In this document: positions 15,502 through 23,128 of the stretch, piece by piece | Position numbering within the stretch: the stretch's first letter is position 1 | How the letters are laid out: each line of letters opens with the position of its first letter | Assembly: GCA_964630225.1 (NCBI GenBank) | Contig: CAZVUK010000016.1 | Coordinates: forward strand, 1 to 25,136 | Direction of reading: 5' to 3' | From: CAYZRY01 sp964630225 | GTDB taxonomy: Bacteria > Bacillota_I > Bacilli_A > RF39 > UBA660 | DNA: 25,136 nucleotides | The notes under the pieces: generated by a model | What the model was told of the DNA's origin: nothing | The model's input: only the letters and a program-made list of their open reading frames with translations | The model's database searches: none | Position numbers and translations under genes: made by a program

Positions 15502-15867
15502 ATGGCACGTATTAAAGGTGTAGATATTCCAAACGATAAACATATAGAAATTTCACTTACATATATCTATGGTATTGGAAGAAATCTATCTAAAGAAATA
15601 TTGAGTAAAGTAGGAATTGATCCAACTAGAAAAGCTGGAGATTTATCTATTGATGAACTCAACTTAATTCGTGATGAGATGAATCATCATCAAACTGAAG
15701 GAGATCTTCGTCGTGATGTTAATATGAATATTAAGACTAAGATGGAAATCAATAGTTATGAGGGAAGTCGTCACAGAAAAGGTCTGCCTGTCAGAGGACA
15801 GAGCACTAGAAGTAATGCTCGTACTCGCAAAGGAAAAGGTAAGACAATAGCTAACAAGAAAAAATAA
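15502..15867 (+). CDS. rpsM: Small ribosomal subunit protein S13
   Basis: A 121-residue protein with MARIKGVDIPNDKHIEISLTYIYGIG, a helix-two-turns-helix region, and the basic C-terminal tail with RHRKGLPVRGQSTRSNARTRKG that reaches the P-site tRNA. S13 bridges the 30S head to L5. AAAGGAG precedes the ATG. Confidence 0.98.
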   Translation: MARIKGVDIPNDKHIEISLTYIYGIGRNLSKEILSKVGIDPTRKAGDLSIDELNLIRDEMNHHQTEGDLRRDVNMNIKTKMEINSYEGSRHRKGLPVRGQSTRSNARTRKGKGKTIANKKK

Positions 15868-15889
15868 TAGTTAAAAGGGAGGTCAAACA

Positions 15890-16273
15890 ATGGCTTATAA
15901 AACTAGAAAAAGAAAAGTTAAAAAGAATGTACCAGAAGGTGTAGCACATATCCATTCAACTTTTAACAATACTATTACTACGATATCTGATGTCGAGGGG
16001 AATGCTCTGGCTTGGGCTAGTAGTGGTGCTATTGGATTTAAAGGTAGTAAAAAATCAACTCCTTTCGCAGCAGGTATGGCAGCAGAGGCTGCCGGTAAAG
16101 CAGCATTTGAACTAGGTATGCGAAAAGTTGAAGTCTATGTAAAAGGTTTAGGACCAGGACGTGAAACAGCAATTAGATCACTTCAAACTGCTGGACTTGA
16201 GATAACAGCAATAAACGATGTTACACCAATTCCACATAATGGATGTCGTCCACCAAAACGTCCACGTGGTTAA
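15890..16273 (+). CDS. rpsK: Small ribosomal subunit protein S11
   Basis: The 127-residue S11 has GVAHIHSTFNNTITTISD, SSGAIGFKGSKKSTPFAA, GLGPGRETAIRSL and the invariant end TPIPHNGCRPPKRPRG. It lies on the 30S platform close to the E site. GGGAGGT lies before the start; 20 bp separate it from rpoA. Confidence 0.98.
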   Translation: MAYKTRKRKVKKNVPEGVAHIHSTFNNTITTISDVEGNALAWASSGAIGFKGSKKSTPFAAGMAAEAAGKAAFELGMRKVEVYVKGLGPGRETAIRSLQTAGLEITAINDVTPIPHNGCRPPKRPRG

Positions 16274-16293
16274 TGAAAAAGGGAGGTAATTTC

Positions 16294-17244
16294 ATGATTG
16301 AATTTGAAAAACCAAATTATAAAATAACTGATTATGTCGAAAGTAATTTCTATGGGAAGTTTGAGCTTGAACCACTTGAAAGAGGATTCGGTACAACGCT
16401 TGGAAATGCACTGCGTCGCGTAATGCTTTCATCACTTCCAGGATCTGCAATTAGCAGTGTCAGAATAGAGGGAGCTCTTCATGAGTTTCAAACTTTAGAT
16501 GGAGTTGTCGAAGATGTTACAACAATCATTCTAAATTTAAAGAACGTTGTTCTTAAAAACCATTCTGATAGTGTTAAAACCATTAGAATTAACTATTCTA
16601 AAGAAGGAATAGTGACAGCAGGAGATATCGAACATGATAATGATATCGAAATTGTAAACAAAGATTTAGAAATCGCACACGTAGCTAAAGGTGGAAGCCT
16701 AGTTATGGAAATGACTGTATCTAATGGTCGTGGATATGTTAAAAGCGAAGAGAACAAAAAACTTTTAGAAATTAAGAAAATTGGAATTATTCCAATGGAT
16801 AGTAACTTCTCACCAGTTGAGTTAGTTAAGTATGAGGTAGAAAGTGCCCGCGTTGGACAAAACGAAACATACGATAAATTAGTTCTAGAAGTATGGACTG
16901 ATGGTTCAATAAAGCCAGAAGAGGCAGTAGCCCTAAGTTCAAGAGTTCTAATCGAACACTTCAATATACTTACTAATCTAAGTAATGTTGCCGATGTGAC
17001 AGGAATGATGATCGAAAAGACCGAAGATCCAAAGGTCAAGGCGCTTGAAACATCAATCGAAGACTTAGACCTAACAGTAAGAGCTTACAATTGCTTGAAG
17101 AGAGCAAATATTCATACAGTTCAAGATTTGGTAAATAAGAGCGAAAATGAAATGATGAAAATTCGCAATTTAGGAAAGAAATCTTTAAAAGAAGTACTTG
17201 ATAAAGTTAAAGAACAAGGACTTACTTTGAGAAATGATATTTAA
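16294..17244 (+). CDS. rpoA: RNA polymerase alpha subunit
   Basis: The 316-residue alpha subunit dimerises to start assembly of RNA polymerase. The N-terminal domain has LEPLERGFGTTLGNALRRVMLSSLPG (26-50); the conserved GNALRR is in the dimer interface. The C-terminal domain (about 250-316) contains LKRANIHTVQDLV and RNLGKKSLKEV, the helix-hairpin-helix surface that binds UP elements and activators. ATG 16294 is used because GGGAGGT precedes it and the MIEFEKP start is typical; an in-frame ATG at 16243 lies inside rpsK and is not supported. Length is normal. Confidence 0.98.
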   Translation: MIEFEKPNYKITDYVESNFYGKFELEPLERGFGTTLGNALRRVMLSSLPGSAISSVRIEGALHEFQTLDGVVEDVTTIILNLKNVVLKNHSDSVKTIRINYSKEGIVTAGDIEHDNDIEIVNKDLEIAHVAKGGSLVMEMTVSNGRGYVKSEENKKLLEIKKIGIIPMDSNFSPVELVKYEVESARVGQNETYDKLVLEVWTDGSIKPEEAVALSSRVLIEHFNILTNLSNVADVTGMMIEKTEDPKVKALETSIEDLDLTVRAYNCLKRANIHTVQDLVNKSENEMMKIRNLGKKSLKEVLDKVKEQGLTLRNDI

Positions 17245-17256
17245 TAGGAGGAGAAA

Positions 17257-17604
17257 ATGGCATATAGAAAATTAGGTGTAGACAATAAACATCGCCGTAG
17301 CATACTTGCTAATATGACTAAAACAGTCATAATGAATGGCAAGGTTACTACTACTGAAACTCGTGCTAAAGAAGTTCGTAAATTTGTCGATAAGATGATT
17401 ACTTATGGTAAAAAGGGAACTTTAGTATCACGCAGACAAGCACTTGCATTTGTTCACAATGACAAAGAAGTAGTAGAAAAAGTTTTCAATGAATTGGCTC
17501 CTAAATATGCATCGAGAAACGGTGGATACACTAGAATCTTGAAATTAGATGAAAGACGTGGAGATAACGCGTTACTAGTGATTTTGGAGTTAGTAAACGA
17601 ATAA
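17257..17604 (+). CDS. rplQ: Large ribosomal subunit protein L17
   Basis: The 115-residue L17 shows MAYRKLGVDNKHRRSILANM, TTETRAKEVRKFVDKMI, and the RNGGYTRILKLDERRGDNA end. It sits near the exit tunnel and is the last gene of the long operon. AGGAGGAG precedes the start, and the stop codon lies in the stem of the operon terminator. Confidence 0.98.
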   Translation: MAYRKLGVDNKHRRSILANMTKTVIMNGKVTTTETRAKEVRKFVDKMITYGKKGTLVSRRQALAFVHNDKEVVEKVFNELAPKYASRNGGYTRILKLDERRGDNALLVILELVNE

Positions 17605-17627
17605 AGCTAATATATTAGCTTTTTTTG
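17603..17627 (+). terminator. Terminator of the ribosomal super-operon
   Basis: A perfect 20-nt inverted repeat, AAAGCTAATA (17603-17612) against TATTAGCTTT (17613-17622), is followed by further T residues to 17626. It starts within the rplQ stop codon, and no equally good hairpin was seen earlier in the 14-kb run. Confidence 0.9.
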
Positions 17628-17656
17628 TTGTTTAAAAATAATAAATGTTCTATACT
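17628..17656 (+). promoter_or_regulatory. Promoter of the Pro/Met-rich membrane protein gene
   Basis: TTGTTT (17628-17633) and TATACT (17651-17656) are spaced by 17 bp, giving a plausible sigma-A promoter directly after the operon terminator. The start at 17682 is preceded by AGGAAGTGAG. Confidence 0.6.
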
Positions 17657-17681
17657 TATATATAGAATAGGAAGTGAGTTT

Positions 17682-19241
17682 ATGGAAGAAAATAATCAAA
17701 ATTTAAATGACTTAAATCATACAGAAGTCGTTTTAGAACCAGCTTCAGTTGAAAACCCTACCGGAGTAGATGCTTCAGCTGAATTGCCAATTGAAGCAAT
17801 GGCTGTTCCAGAGCCAGCACCAATGCCAATACCCGAAGAGGCGGCACCAATGCCAATGCCAACGCCGATGCCGATGCCAGAAGAGCTAGTTGCTCCAGTA
17901 CCAAGTCCAATGAACGGCGAAGTAGCTGAAACTTCGACTAAACCCAAGAAAAAAGTAGGTTTAATCGTAGCGATAGTCTTAATTCTTTTGCTGATCGCTG
18001 GAATTGCCGGATTCATCTTTTATGCAGGAACAAAAATTATATTTGAAAAAAACATTGATAGAATGATGGCTAAGTTCTATATAGAAGAAGTCTATGACAA
18101 ACCATTTAATAAGGGTGAGCTAAAAGCCACTACCGTTATAGACACTACTGCTTCGAATGTTTTACATAAATTTAAATACGATTTAGTTACAGACTTTAAT
18201 ATTGACTTAGATAAAAAGATCGTAAATATTGTTTACTCTCTAGCAAGCGAATCTAACAAAATAGATGGAGAGTTTATTACAAATGAAAAGTCATCGTTTG
18301 TTAAATTTAATTTTATTGACAACAAGTTATTTGACTTAGGTGAAGCTATGATAGACTTCGCTGAAATTAATAATAGCCAGTTCACAGTTAAAGATTATAA
18401 CAAAGTAGTTAAATATTTTAATAGAGCTATCAATGTAAACGTTCATAATAACGATTTAAAAACAGAGAAAGCAAAAATTAATGTTGGTGGGAAAGATTAT
18501 AATAGCAAAAAGATTATTTATGAAATAACACCGGAAGAAGCTAAAAGTATTGTTACAACATTCTTAAACAATGTTAAAAAAGACAAGAACTTAGTCAAAG
18601 CATTATTTGGTGATCTTGACAAAGGAAATAAAACATTAGATGAGAGCATAGAAAATGTTAAAAACAACGATTTCAAAAAAGAAAGCACAATTCAATATAT
18701 TGTCTATATGGATGGATTAAAAGGTCTACGTCATGAAGTGTTAGCTGCCGAAGGTAGTAAAATTGTCTTCGATATGTACAACGAGGCTAAAAATAGTGTT
18801 GAAAAGCTAAGTGTTTACTATCACGAACAAAAGCAAGTTGAAATGATAATTACTAAAACAGCCACAGATAAATATAATTTAGATATCGATGTTGCTGGAT
18901 CATTTAAAATTAATGGAACATACAACGAAGGAAAAGATAGTTCAGCTTTAGACTTAAAAGTAGCAATGCAAGGGCAAGAGTTTGCTACAATCAAACTTAC
19001 AAGTAATGGTCGCGGAGATAAGAGCGATGGAACATTAGAAATAGCCAGTGCGGCCCTTGGAATAAATATCAGTAGTAAAGTATCTGCCGATCTGACTAAA
19101 ACTGCTAAAGCTATAGATACCAGTGGAGCAGTTCCATATTCATCTATGAGTGAAGAAGAACAACAAATGCTAAGTACGGTGATGACGACAGTACTAGGAC
19201 CAATCATGGCTTCATATAACGCACTTTCAGGAAGCTATTAA
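17682..19241 (+). CDS. Single-pass membrane protein with Pro/Met-rich cytoplasmic repeat, unknown function
   Basis: The 519-residue product starts with an acidic, disordered N-terminus. Residues 43-76 are a low-complexity Pro/Met/Ala/Glu stretch with repeated MP dipeptides. A Lys-rich patch (KPKKK, 87-91) and a membrane helix (about 92-115) follow, then a long outer domain of about 400 residues rich in Lys, Asp, Asn and Ser. The positive patch before the helix predicts an N-in, C-out orientation. I do not recognise the outer domain; it has no cysteine pairs, protease or sugar-binding motif that I can see. ATG 17682 is preferred over an in-frame upstream TTG at 17625 because of its ribosome site. 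The gene has its own promoter and terminator and lies where other Bacillota have only the rplQ-ecfA1 spacer, so it is a lineage-specific insertion. Confidence 0.85.
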   Translation: MEENNQNLNDLNHTEVVLEPASVENPTGVDASAELPIEAMAVPEPAPMPIPEEAAPMPMPTPMPMPEELVAPVPSPMNGEVAETSTKPKKKVGLIVAIVLILLLIAGIAGFIFYAGTKIIFEKNIDRMMAKFYIEEVYDKPFNKGELKATTVIDTTASNVLHKFKYDLVTDFNIDLDKKIVNIVYSLASESNKIDGEFITNEKSSFVKFNFIDNKLFDLGEAMIDFAEINNSQFTVKDYNKVVKYFNRAINVNVHNNDLKTEKAKINVGGKDYNSKKIIYEITPEEAKSIVTTFLNNVKKDKNLVKALFGDLDKGNKTLDESIENVKNNDFKKESTIQYIVYMDGLKGLRHEVLAAEGSKIVFDMYNEAKNSVEKLSVYYHEQKQVEMIITKTATDKYNLDIDVAGSFKINGTYNEGKDSSALDLKVAMQGQEFATIKLTSNGRGDKSDGTLEIASAALGINISSKVSADLTKTAKAIDTSGAVPYSSMSEEEQQMLSTVMTTVLGPIMASYNALSGSY

Positions 19242-19250
19242 TCAAGATTT

Positions 19251-19272
19251 AAGTGCTAGAAATAGCACTTTT
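19251..19272 (+). terminator. Terminator after the Pro/Met-rich protein gene
   Basis: AAGTGCTA (19251-19258) pairs perfectly with TAGCACTT (19263-19270) around a GAAA tetraloop, a stable GNRA-type loop. Only four T residues follow, so termination may be partial. The next promoter's -10 begins seven bases later. Confidence 0.75.
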
Positions 19273-19276
19273 CCTA

Positions 19277-19285
19277 TGCTATAAT
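19277..19285 (+). promoter_or_regulatory. Extended -10 promoter for the SDR gene
   Basis: TGCTATAAT is a perfect extended -10, 20 bp before the ATG at 19306. The would-be -35 falls inside the preceding terminator hairpin and is poor. The ribosome site GGAGATGG follows. Confidence 0.6.
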
Positions 19286-19305
19286 ATTGATATGGAGATG
19301 GTATT

Positions 19306-20058
19306 ATGAAGGCACTGATAACGGGAGCATCATCGGGTATTGGCTATGAGATAGCGTCGTACTTAAATGAACTGGGACACGATTTAATATTAGTTGGCCG
19401 TGACAAAGAACAAATGCAAATGATGCAAGAAGAGTTCAAGGTCGATGTTAAGATAATTGTTGCAGATCTTTCGATAGAAAGTAAACTTAAAGAAGTCTAT
19501 GTTCTATGCCGCAGTGAAAATGTTGACATACTTGTAAATAATGCTGGTTTTGGTGTCTTTGGAAAATTCGAAGATACTGACTTAGCGATAGATTTAGAAC
19601 TGATCGATGTCAACATCAAAGCAGTATATGTATTAACGAAGCTTTTCTTAAAAGAAATGAAGAAAAAAAATAGCGGTTATATCCTGAATGTCGCATCAGC
19701 CGCGGCCTTTCAGCCTGGTCCACTCATGGCAAATTACTATGCTTCTAAAGCTTATGTGCTTAGAATATCGCAAGCTATAAGAGAAGAGCTACGCCGTGAT
19801 AAATCTAAAGTCAGTATATCGTGCTTGTGTCCAGGACCTGTTAAAACAAACTTTAATAAAAGAGCTAATGTGGAGTTTGCGGTTAAGCCGTTGGATGCCA
19901 AAGTCGTAGCCCGCTATGCAATAGATAAGATGTTTAAAAAGAAAGCAATCATCGTTCCTGGATTAAAAATGAAGACGATGAGATGCATATCAAAACTGAG
20001 TCCATCTAGCCTTTCAGCTAGAGTTACATATAAGATTCAAAGAAAGAAACAAAATTGA
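19306..20058 (+). CDS. Short-chain dehydrogenase/reductase (classical SDR)
   Basis: A 250-residue NAD(P)-dependent oxidoreductase with a Rossmann fold. The cofactor loop is TGASSGIG (6-13), Asp54 in ADLS is the adenine contact, and NNAG lies at 78-81. The catalytic residues are Ser131 and Tyr144-x3-Lys148, with the expected 13-residue spacing. Arg32 after the second strand (VGRD) suggests preference for NADPH. PGPVKT (176-181) is the usual loop after strand six. The C-terminus is basic and lacks a membrane segment, so the enzyme is probably cytoplasmic. It resembles DltE/YqjQ-type SDRs, whose substrates are mostly unknown; I cannot name one. The gene has its own promoter and separates rplQ from the ECF genes, a position not found in Bacillus. 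Confidence 0.92.
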   Translation: MKALITGASSGIGYEIASYLNELGHDLILVGRDKEQMQMMQEEFKVDVKIIVADLSIESKLKEVYVLCRSENVDILVNNAGFGVFGKFEDTDLAIDLELIDVNIKAVYVLTKLFLKEMKKKNSGYILNVASAAAFQPGPLMANYYASKAYVLRISQAIREELRRDKSKVSISCLCPGPVKTNFNKRANVEFAVKPLDAKVVARYAIDKMFKKKAIIVPGLKMKTMRCISKLSPSSLSARVTYKIQRKKQN

Positions 20059-20087
20059 ACTTTCCCTATGTAAAAAAAGACATTTAG

Positions 20088-20095
20088 TGTATAAT
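20088..20095 (+). promoter_or_regulatory. Possible -10 element for the ECF-truA unit
   Basis: A perfect TATAAT hexamer (20090-20095) stands 21 bp before the chosen start at 20117. No matching -35 or proper TG extension is present, and I see no terminator after the SDR gene, so the unit could also be read through from upstream. Confidence 0.4.
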
Positions 20096-20116
20096 ATATG
20101 CCAAGAGGGTGGTTAT

Positions 20117-20926
20117 ATGGGGAACATATTAGAAGTAAAAGATCTAAATTTTTCTTATAATGATAAAGTAATACTTAATAAAGTTAGCTTTAATGTTAGA
20201 AAGGGAGAGTTTATATCTTTTTTAGGTTCAAATAACAGTGGCAAAACAACATTAATCAAACTTTTATCGGGCTTGTTACCTAGCAACAACAATATAGAGC
20301 TAAATAAATTGACACTTAATAAAGAAAATGGCCGTAAATACTTGAGAAATATAGCTGTGGTCTTTTCTGATTTAGAAAGACAGTTTTTGAGTGATACGCC
20401 GCGAGAAGAGTTAAGAAATGTTTTAAAAAATTTAAAGTTCAGTAAGAAAAAGATCGAAGAAAAGACCATTTTTATTGCCGATGAAATGGATGTCATGGCT
20501 ATCTTAGATGAGAATATCGAAGATTTGGGAACTTTTGAGAAAGCTAGAGTATTACTTGCTGTAGCTCTTGTTCACAATCCTAAGTTGTTACTTGTTGATG
20601 ATATCTTTAAAAGAGTCGAAGCCCCCGAAGCTAAAGTCCTAAACCAATTGCTTAGAAAAATGGCAAGCCTTTTTGAACTTAGCATTATTACGACTAGCAA
20701 TAATCTAGGTGATAGTTTATATGCTGATCGCGTTATCTTAATTGAAAAGGGAAAGTTAAGTATCGATGAGTCATTCGATGGCATTGTTACCAAAGATAAT
20801 CGTTTAGCCAAAGCGGGAATAGTTATTCCTAAAATGATAGATATGTCACTAAAGCTTCAGTTTTACGAGCTGTTGGATACTATTATTATGGATGAGAAAG
20901 CGATGGTGAAACAGATATGGAAATAA
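20117..20926 (+). CDS. ecfA1: ECF-type ATP-binding protein EcfA1, with degenerate catalytic motifs
   Basis: The 269-residue protein is placed and built like EcfA1, one of two ATPases that drive energy-coupling-factor vitamin or metal uptake. The Walker A loop GSNNSGKTT (37-45) is intact with Lys43. The other motifs have changed: Ser84 replaces the Q-loop glutamine in the usual VFQNP, LGTFE (137-141) replaces the LSGGQ signature, Walker B LLLVDD (157-162) keeps Asp161 but has Asp162 for the catalytic Glu, and Asn195 replaces the switch histidine. ATG 20117 is chosen because AGAGGGTGG precedes it; a GTG at 20087 would precede that site. It overlaps the next gene by 10 bp. The frame is open throughout, so it is not a plain pseudogene. 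It probably binds ATP but hydrolyses it slowly or not at all. Confidence 0.85.
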   Translation: MGNILEVKDLNFSYNDKVILNKVSFNVRKGEFISFLGSNNSGKTTLIKLLSGLLPSNNNIELNKLTLNKENGRKYLRNIAVVFSDLERQFLSDTPREELRNVLKNLKFSKKKIEEKTIFIADEMDVMAILDENIEDLGTFEKARVLLAVALVHNPKLLLVDDIFKRVEAPEAKVLNQLLRKMASLFELSIITTSNNLGDSLYADRVILIEKGKLSIDESFDGIVTKDNRLAKAGIVIPKMIDMSLKLQFYELLDTIIMDEKAMVKQIWK

Positions 20927-21705
20927 TTGTTAAAGATTTATCGTTTGGTAAATACTTAGAAAATGTTGACTGTCATTTTCAAAGTGGAACCATTACAGGT
21001 ATAACTGGAACGGCTGGACTGTATCTTCTCGATTTATTAAATGGAGATGTTATCAGAACGGGCGGAGGACTATATGTTGACAATATCGAAATAGGAAGTG
21101 ATTTTTACAAACAGTATCCTTCAGCTGTCGCTTATGTTTCAGAAAACTATACTTTTTATAGTAAAACAGTTATCGATGAGTTTAAGTTTACTTGTGACTA
21201 TCGAGCTTATACTAGCGATATGTTTAAAACAAAAGTAAATAATCTTCTTTTCCTAGTTGGTCTTGACGAGTCATATTTAAAACGGGAAATAGTAAGTCTA
21301 TCTAGTAGCGAAAAAATACTTTTGTCACTTGCTATTAATTTAATCTTTGACCCTAAAGTGATAATGTTCGGTGATATATTTAAATACCTAGATAAGAATA
21401 ATATTAAGAAAGTCATATCGATTATTAATAACCTTAAAGAATCTAACAAAGTAGTCATTTTTTTCTCAAAAGATGTTAATAATATTTATGATTACAGCGA
21501 TATATGTATAATCTTTGTCGGATCTAGAAGTGACAGGTTCGGTCCAACAGAAAAAGTCTACACTAGTGACGGAGTACTTAAAGATAAACGAATAATGCTA
21601 CCTAGTTTAGTTCAAATTACTAAATTGGCTAGAGCTAAAAAAGTTAATCTATCTTTTCATAAAGATGTCAGAGATATTATAAAGGATGTGTATAAACATG
21701 TTTAA
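20917..21705 (+). CDS. ecfA2: ECF-type ATP-binding protein EcfA2, pseudo-ATPase
   Basis: The 262-residue protein aligns by position with EcfA2. In the P-loop (28-36) Gly34 stands where lysine is required, and Leu35 and Tyr36 replace Ser/Thr, although LLNG just after still matches the family LNG. The signature survives partly as LSSSE (128-132). Walker B reads VIMFGD (148-153), with Gly152 in place of Asp and Asp153 in place of Glu; the D-loop LD (158-159) remains. Lys185 replaces the switch histidine. It should not bind or hydrolyse ATP by itself. It starts inside ecfA1 (10-bp overlap) and overlaps the next gene by 8 bp. The open frame and full length suggest selection for a structural role. 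Family assignment rests mainly on context plus these aligned remnants. Confidence 0.75.
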   Translation: MEIIVKDLSFGKYLENVDCHFQSGTITGITGTAGLYLLDLLNGDVIRTGGGLYVDNIEIGSDFYKQYPSAVAYVSENYTFYSKTVIDEFKFTCDYRAYTSDMFKTKVNNLLFLVGLDESYLKREIVSLSSSEKILLSLAINLIFDPKVIMFGDIFKYLDKNNIKKVISIINNLKESNKVVIFFSKDVNNIYDYSDICIIFVGSRSDRFGPTEKVYTSDGVLKDKRIMLPSLVQITKLARAKKVNLSFHKDVRDIIKDVYKHV

Positions 21706-22333
21706 TAAAATAACTTATATCAATAAACTTATTTCACTAATCATCATGTTTATCATACTTTTACTTTTGTATAAAACTACGACGATGTTTTTACCAGCTT
21801 TGCTTTTGTTATTTGTAGCCTTTGTGAGTGATAAAACAATAAATATCCTTATTTCACTTGCTTTCTTTTTCGTATCATTTATCTTAATTAACAACGTCTA
21901 CCTAGTAATTGCATACAAAATACTTTTGTTTTTATTCTTTATTGTAGTGTTAGAGTCAATGCTTAATTGTGATGAGCGAAGATATATATATGGATATCTT
22001 AGAAATTTTAAGCTTATCGATACCGAAAGAATGATTAATAGATGTTATAAAGATGATCTTATGAATACGATTGAATTTGATAATTCATTAATATATAAAT
22101 ATGCAATGGATGGAGCTGAAAAAAGGAGATATAAACTATATTTAAAAGAAGAGTCTGCTAAGAAGTTAAAGCAAGAATCTAATTATAAATATATTCTTGA
22201 TAGAATTAGATATGGTAATTATCACGATAAACAAAAAGAAATAATAGTAAAATCAGTTTGGACAAATGAAGATAATATATATTTAGCAGTATTTATCTTT
22301 GGTTTTATATTATCGATGATTTTTAGGGGTTAA
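21698..22333 (+). CDS. Membrane protein in the EcfT position, divergent or remodelled
   Basis: The 211-residue product has four hydrophobic helices (about 11-24, 29-43, 47-64, 67-86), a charged cytoplasmic region of about 105 residues, and a last helix (194-209). This order, a membrane bundle followed by coupling helices and a final membrane helix, is that of EcfT, the ECF scaffold. It also sits between ecfA2 and truA, exactly where ecfT lies in Bacillus. The two Ala-Arg-Gly coupling motifs of EcfT are not visible; the region has only GAEKRRY (139-145) and RIRYG (169-173). The protein is shorter than typical EcfT (about 265 residues). ATG 21698 has AAAGGA upstream; ATG 21686 lacks a site. I call it EcfT-like on topology and place only. 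Confidence 0.6.
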   Translation: MFNKITYINKLISLIIMFIILLLLYKTTTMFLPALLLLFVAFVSDKTINILISLAFFFVSFILINNVYLVIAYKILLFLFFIVVLESMLNCDERRYIYGYLRNFKLIDTERMINRCYKDDLMNTIEFDNSLIYKYAMDGAEKRRYKLYLKEESAKKLKQESNYKYILDRIRYGNYHDKQKEIIVKSVWTNEDNIYLAVFIFGFILSMIFRG

Positions 22334-22334
22334 A

Positions 22335-23063
22335 ATGAGAGTTAAAATAGTATATGCCTATGATGGAAGCAATTTTTTTGGTTTGCAAAAACAGCCAGAA
22401 TTACGTAGTGTCGAAGCTTGTTTTGAAGAAGTTTTATTTAGTATTAATAATAATAGTAAAACAAAGTTTGCTTCATCCGGTAGAACAGATAAAAAGGTTC
22501 ATGCCAAAAGGCAAGTTGCTCACTTTGACTTAGATGTCGAAATAACTATGTTTAAGCTTAAACGGGCTTTAAATAGCTATTTACCAGAGGATATTCATGT
22601 TATTTCTTGTGAAGAAGTAGATGATAGTTTTCATGCCCGTTTTAGTGTCAAAGAAAAGGTCTATACTTATCTTATTAACTGTGGTGAATATTCGGTCTTT
22701 GATAGATATCACATCTTTCAATATGGAAGGGAGCTGGACGTTAGTGCCATGGAAAAAGCGATAAAGTATTTTTTGGGAACTCACGACTTTAAAAATTTTG
22801 TTTCAAATCAAGATAAGAGAGATAGTTATGTAAAAAACATATCGGAAGCTAAGCTAAGTAAAGAAGGGGATATCATATCTATAAGCTTCCGCGGCAATGG
22901 TTTTATGAAATATCAAGTTAGAAATATGGTGGGCACACTCTTAAGAGTTGGCGAAGGCAAATTAGAGCCTTCGCAAATAGCTAATATACTCGATAACAAA
23001 GACTTTGTTTCGACATATACCATAAAGGGTGAAGGCTTATATTTGACCGAGGTAATATACTGA
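22335..23063 (+). CDS. truA: tRNA pseudouridine synthase A (positions 38-40)
   Basis: TruA isomerises uridines at positions 38, 39 and 40 of the tRNA anticodon stem. The 242-residue protein has the catalytic Asp52 in SSGRTDKKVHA, LNSYLPEDI, FHARF and the RNMVGTLLRVGEGK segment, all diagnostic. The start follows the previous stop by one base, so it is coupled to the ECF-like genes. The stop is TGA. Its place before rplM matches Bacillus. Confidence 0.96.
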   Translation: MRVKIVYAYDGSNFFGLQKQPELRSVEACFEEVLFSINNNSKTKFASSGRTDKKVHAKRQVAHFDLDVEITMFKLKRALNSYLPEDIHVISCEEVDDSFHARFSVKEKVYTYLINCGEYSVFDRYHIFQYGRELDVSAMEKAIKYFLGTHDFKNFVSNQDKRDSYVKNISEAKLSKEGDIISISFRGNGFMKYQVRNMVGTLLRVGEGKLEPSQIANILDNKDFVSTYTIKGEGLYLTEVIY

Positions 23064-23093
23064 TGTAAAACATTAGTTTTAGTATAAAAATGA

Positions 23094-23122
23094 TTGACTA
23101 AAATTCATATATTTAGTATAAT
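23094..23122 (+). promoter_or_regulatory. Promoter of the rplM-rpsI operon
   Basis: TTGACT (23094-23099) and TATAAT (23117-23122) with a 17-bp spacer are the closest match to the sigma-A consensus in the window. Transcription should start near 23129, directly at the L13 leader. Confidence 0.9.
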
Positions 23123-23128
23123 CTTAAT

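Noticed and set aside
16593..17039. 148-codon minus-strand open frame inside rpoA
   Set aside because: Fully antisense to rpoA, with low-complexity Ser/Thr/Ile composition and no start signals.
20917..21705. ecfA2 as a pseudogene
   Set aside because: The frame is intact over 262 codons, overlaps both neighbours for coupling, and motif losses are confined to catalytic positions while fold-supporting residues remain.
14386..23063. Mycoplasma genetic code (TGA as tryptophan)
   Set aside because: map, the SDR gene, secY and truA end naturally at TGA with normal protein lengths, and tryptophan is coded by TGG.
23067..23080. AAAAC/GTTTT hairpin after truA
   Set aside because: Five weak base pairs and no T tract; it is not convincing as a terminator, so truA transcripts may run on into rplM.
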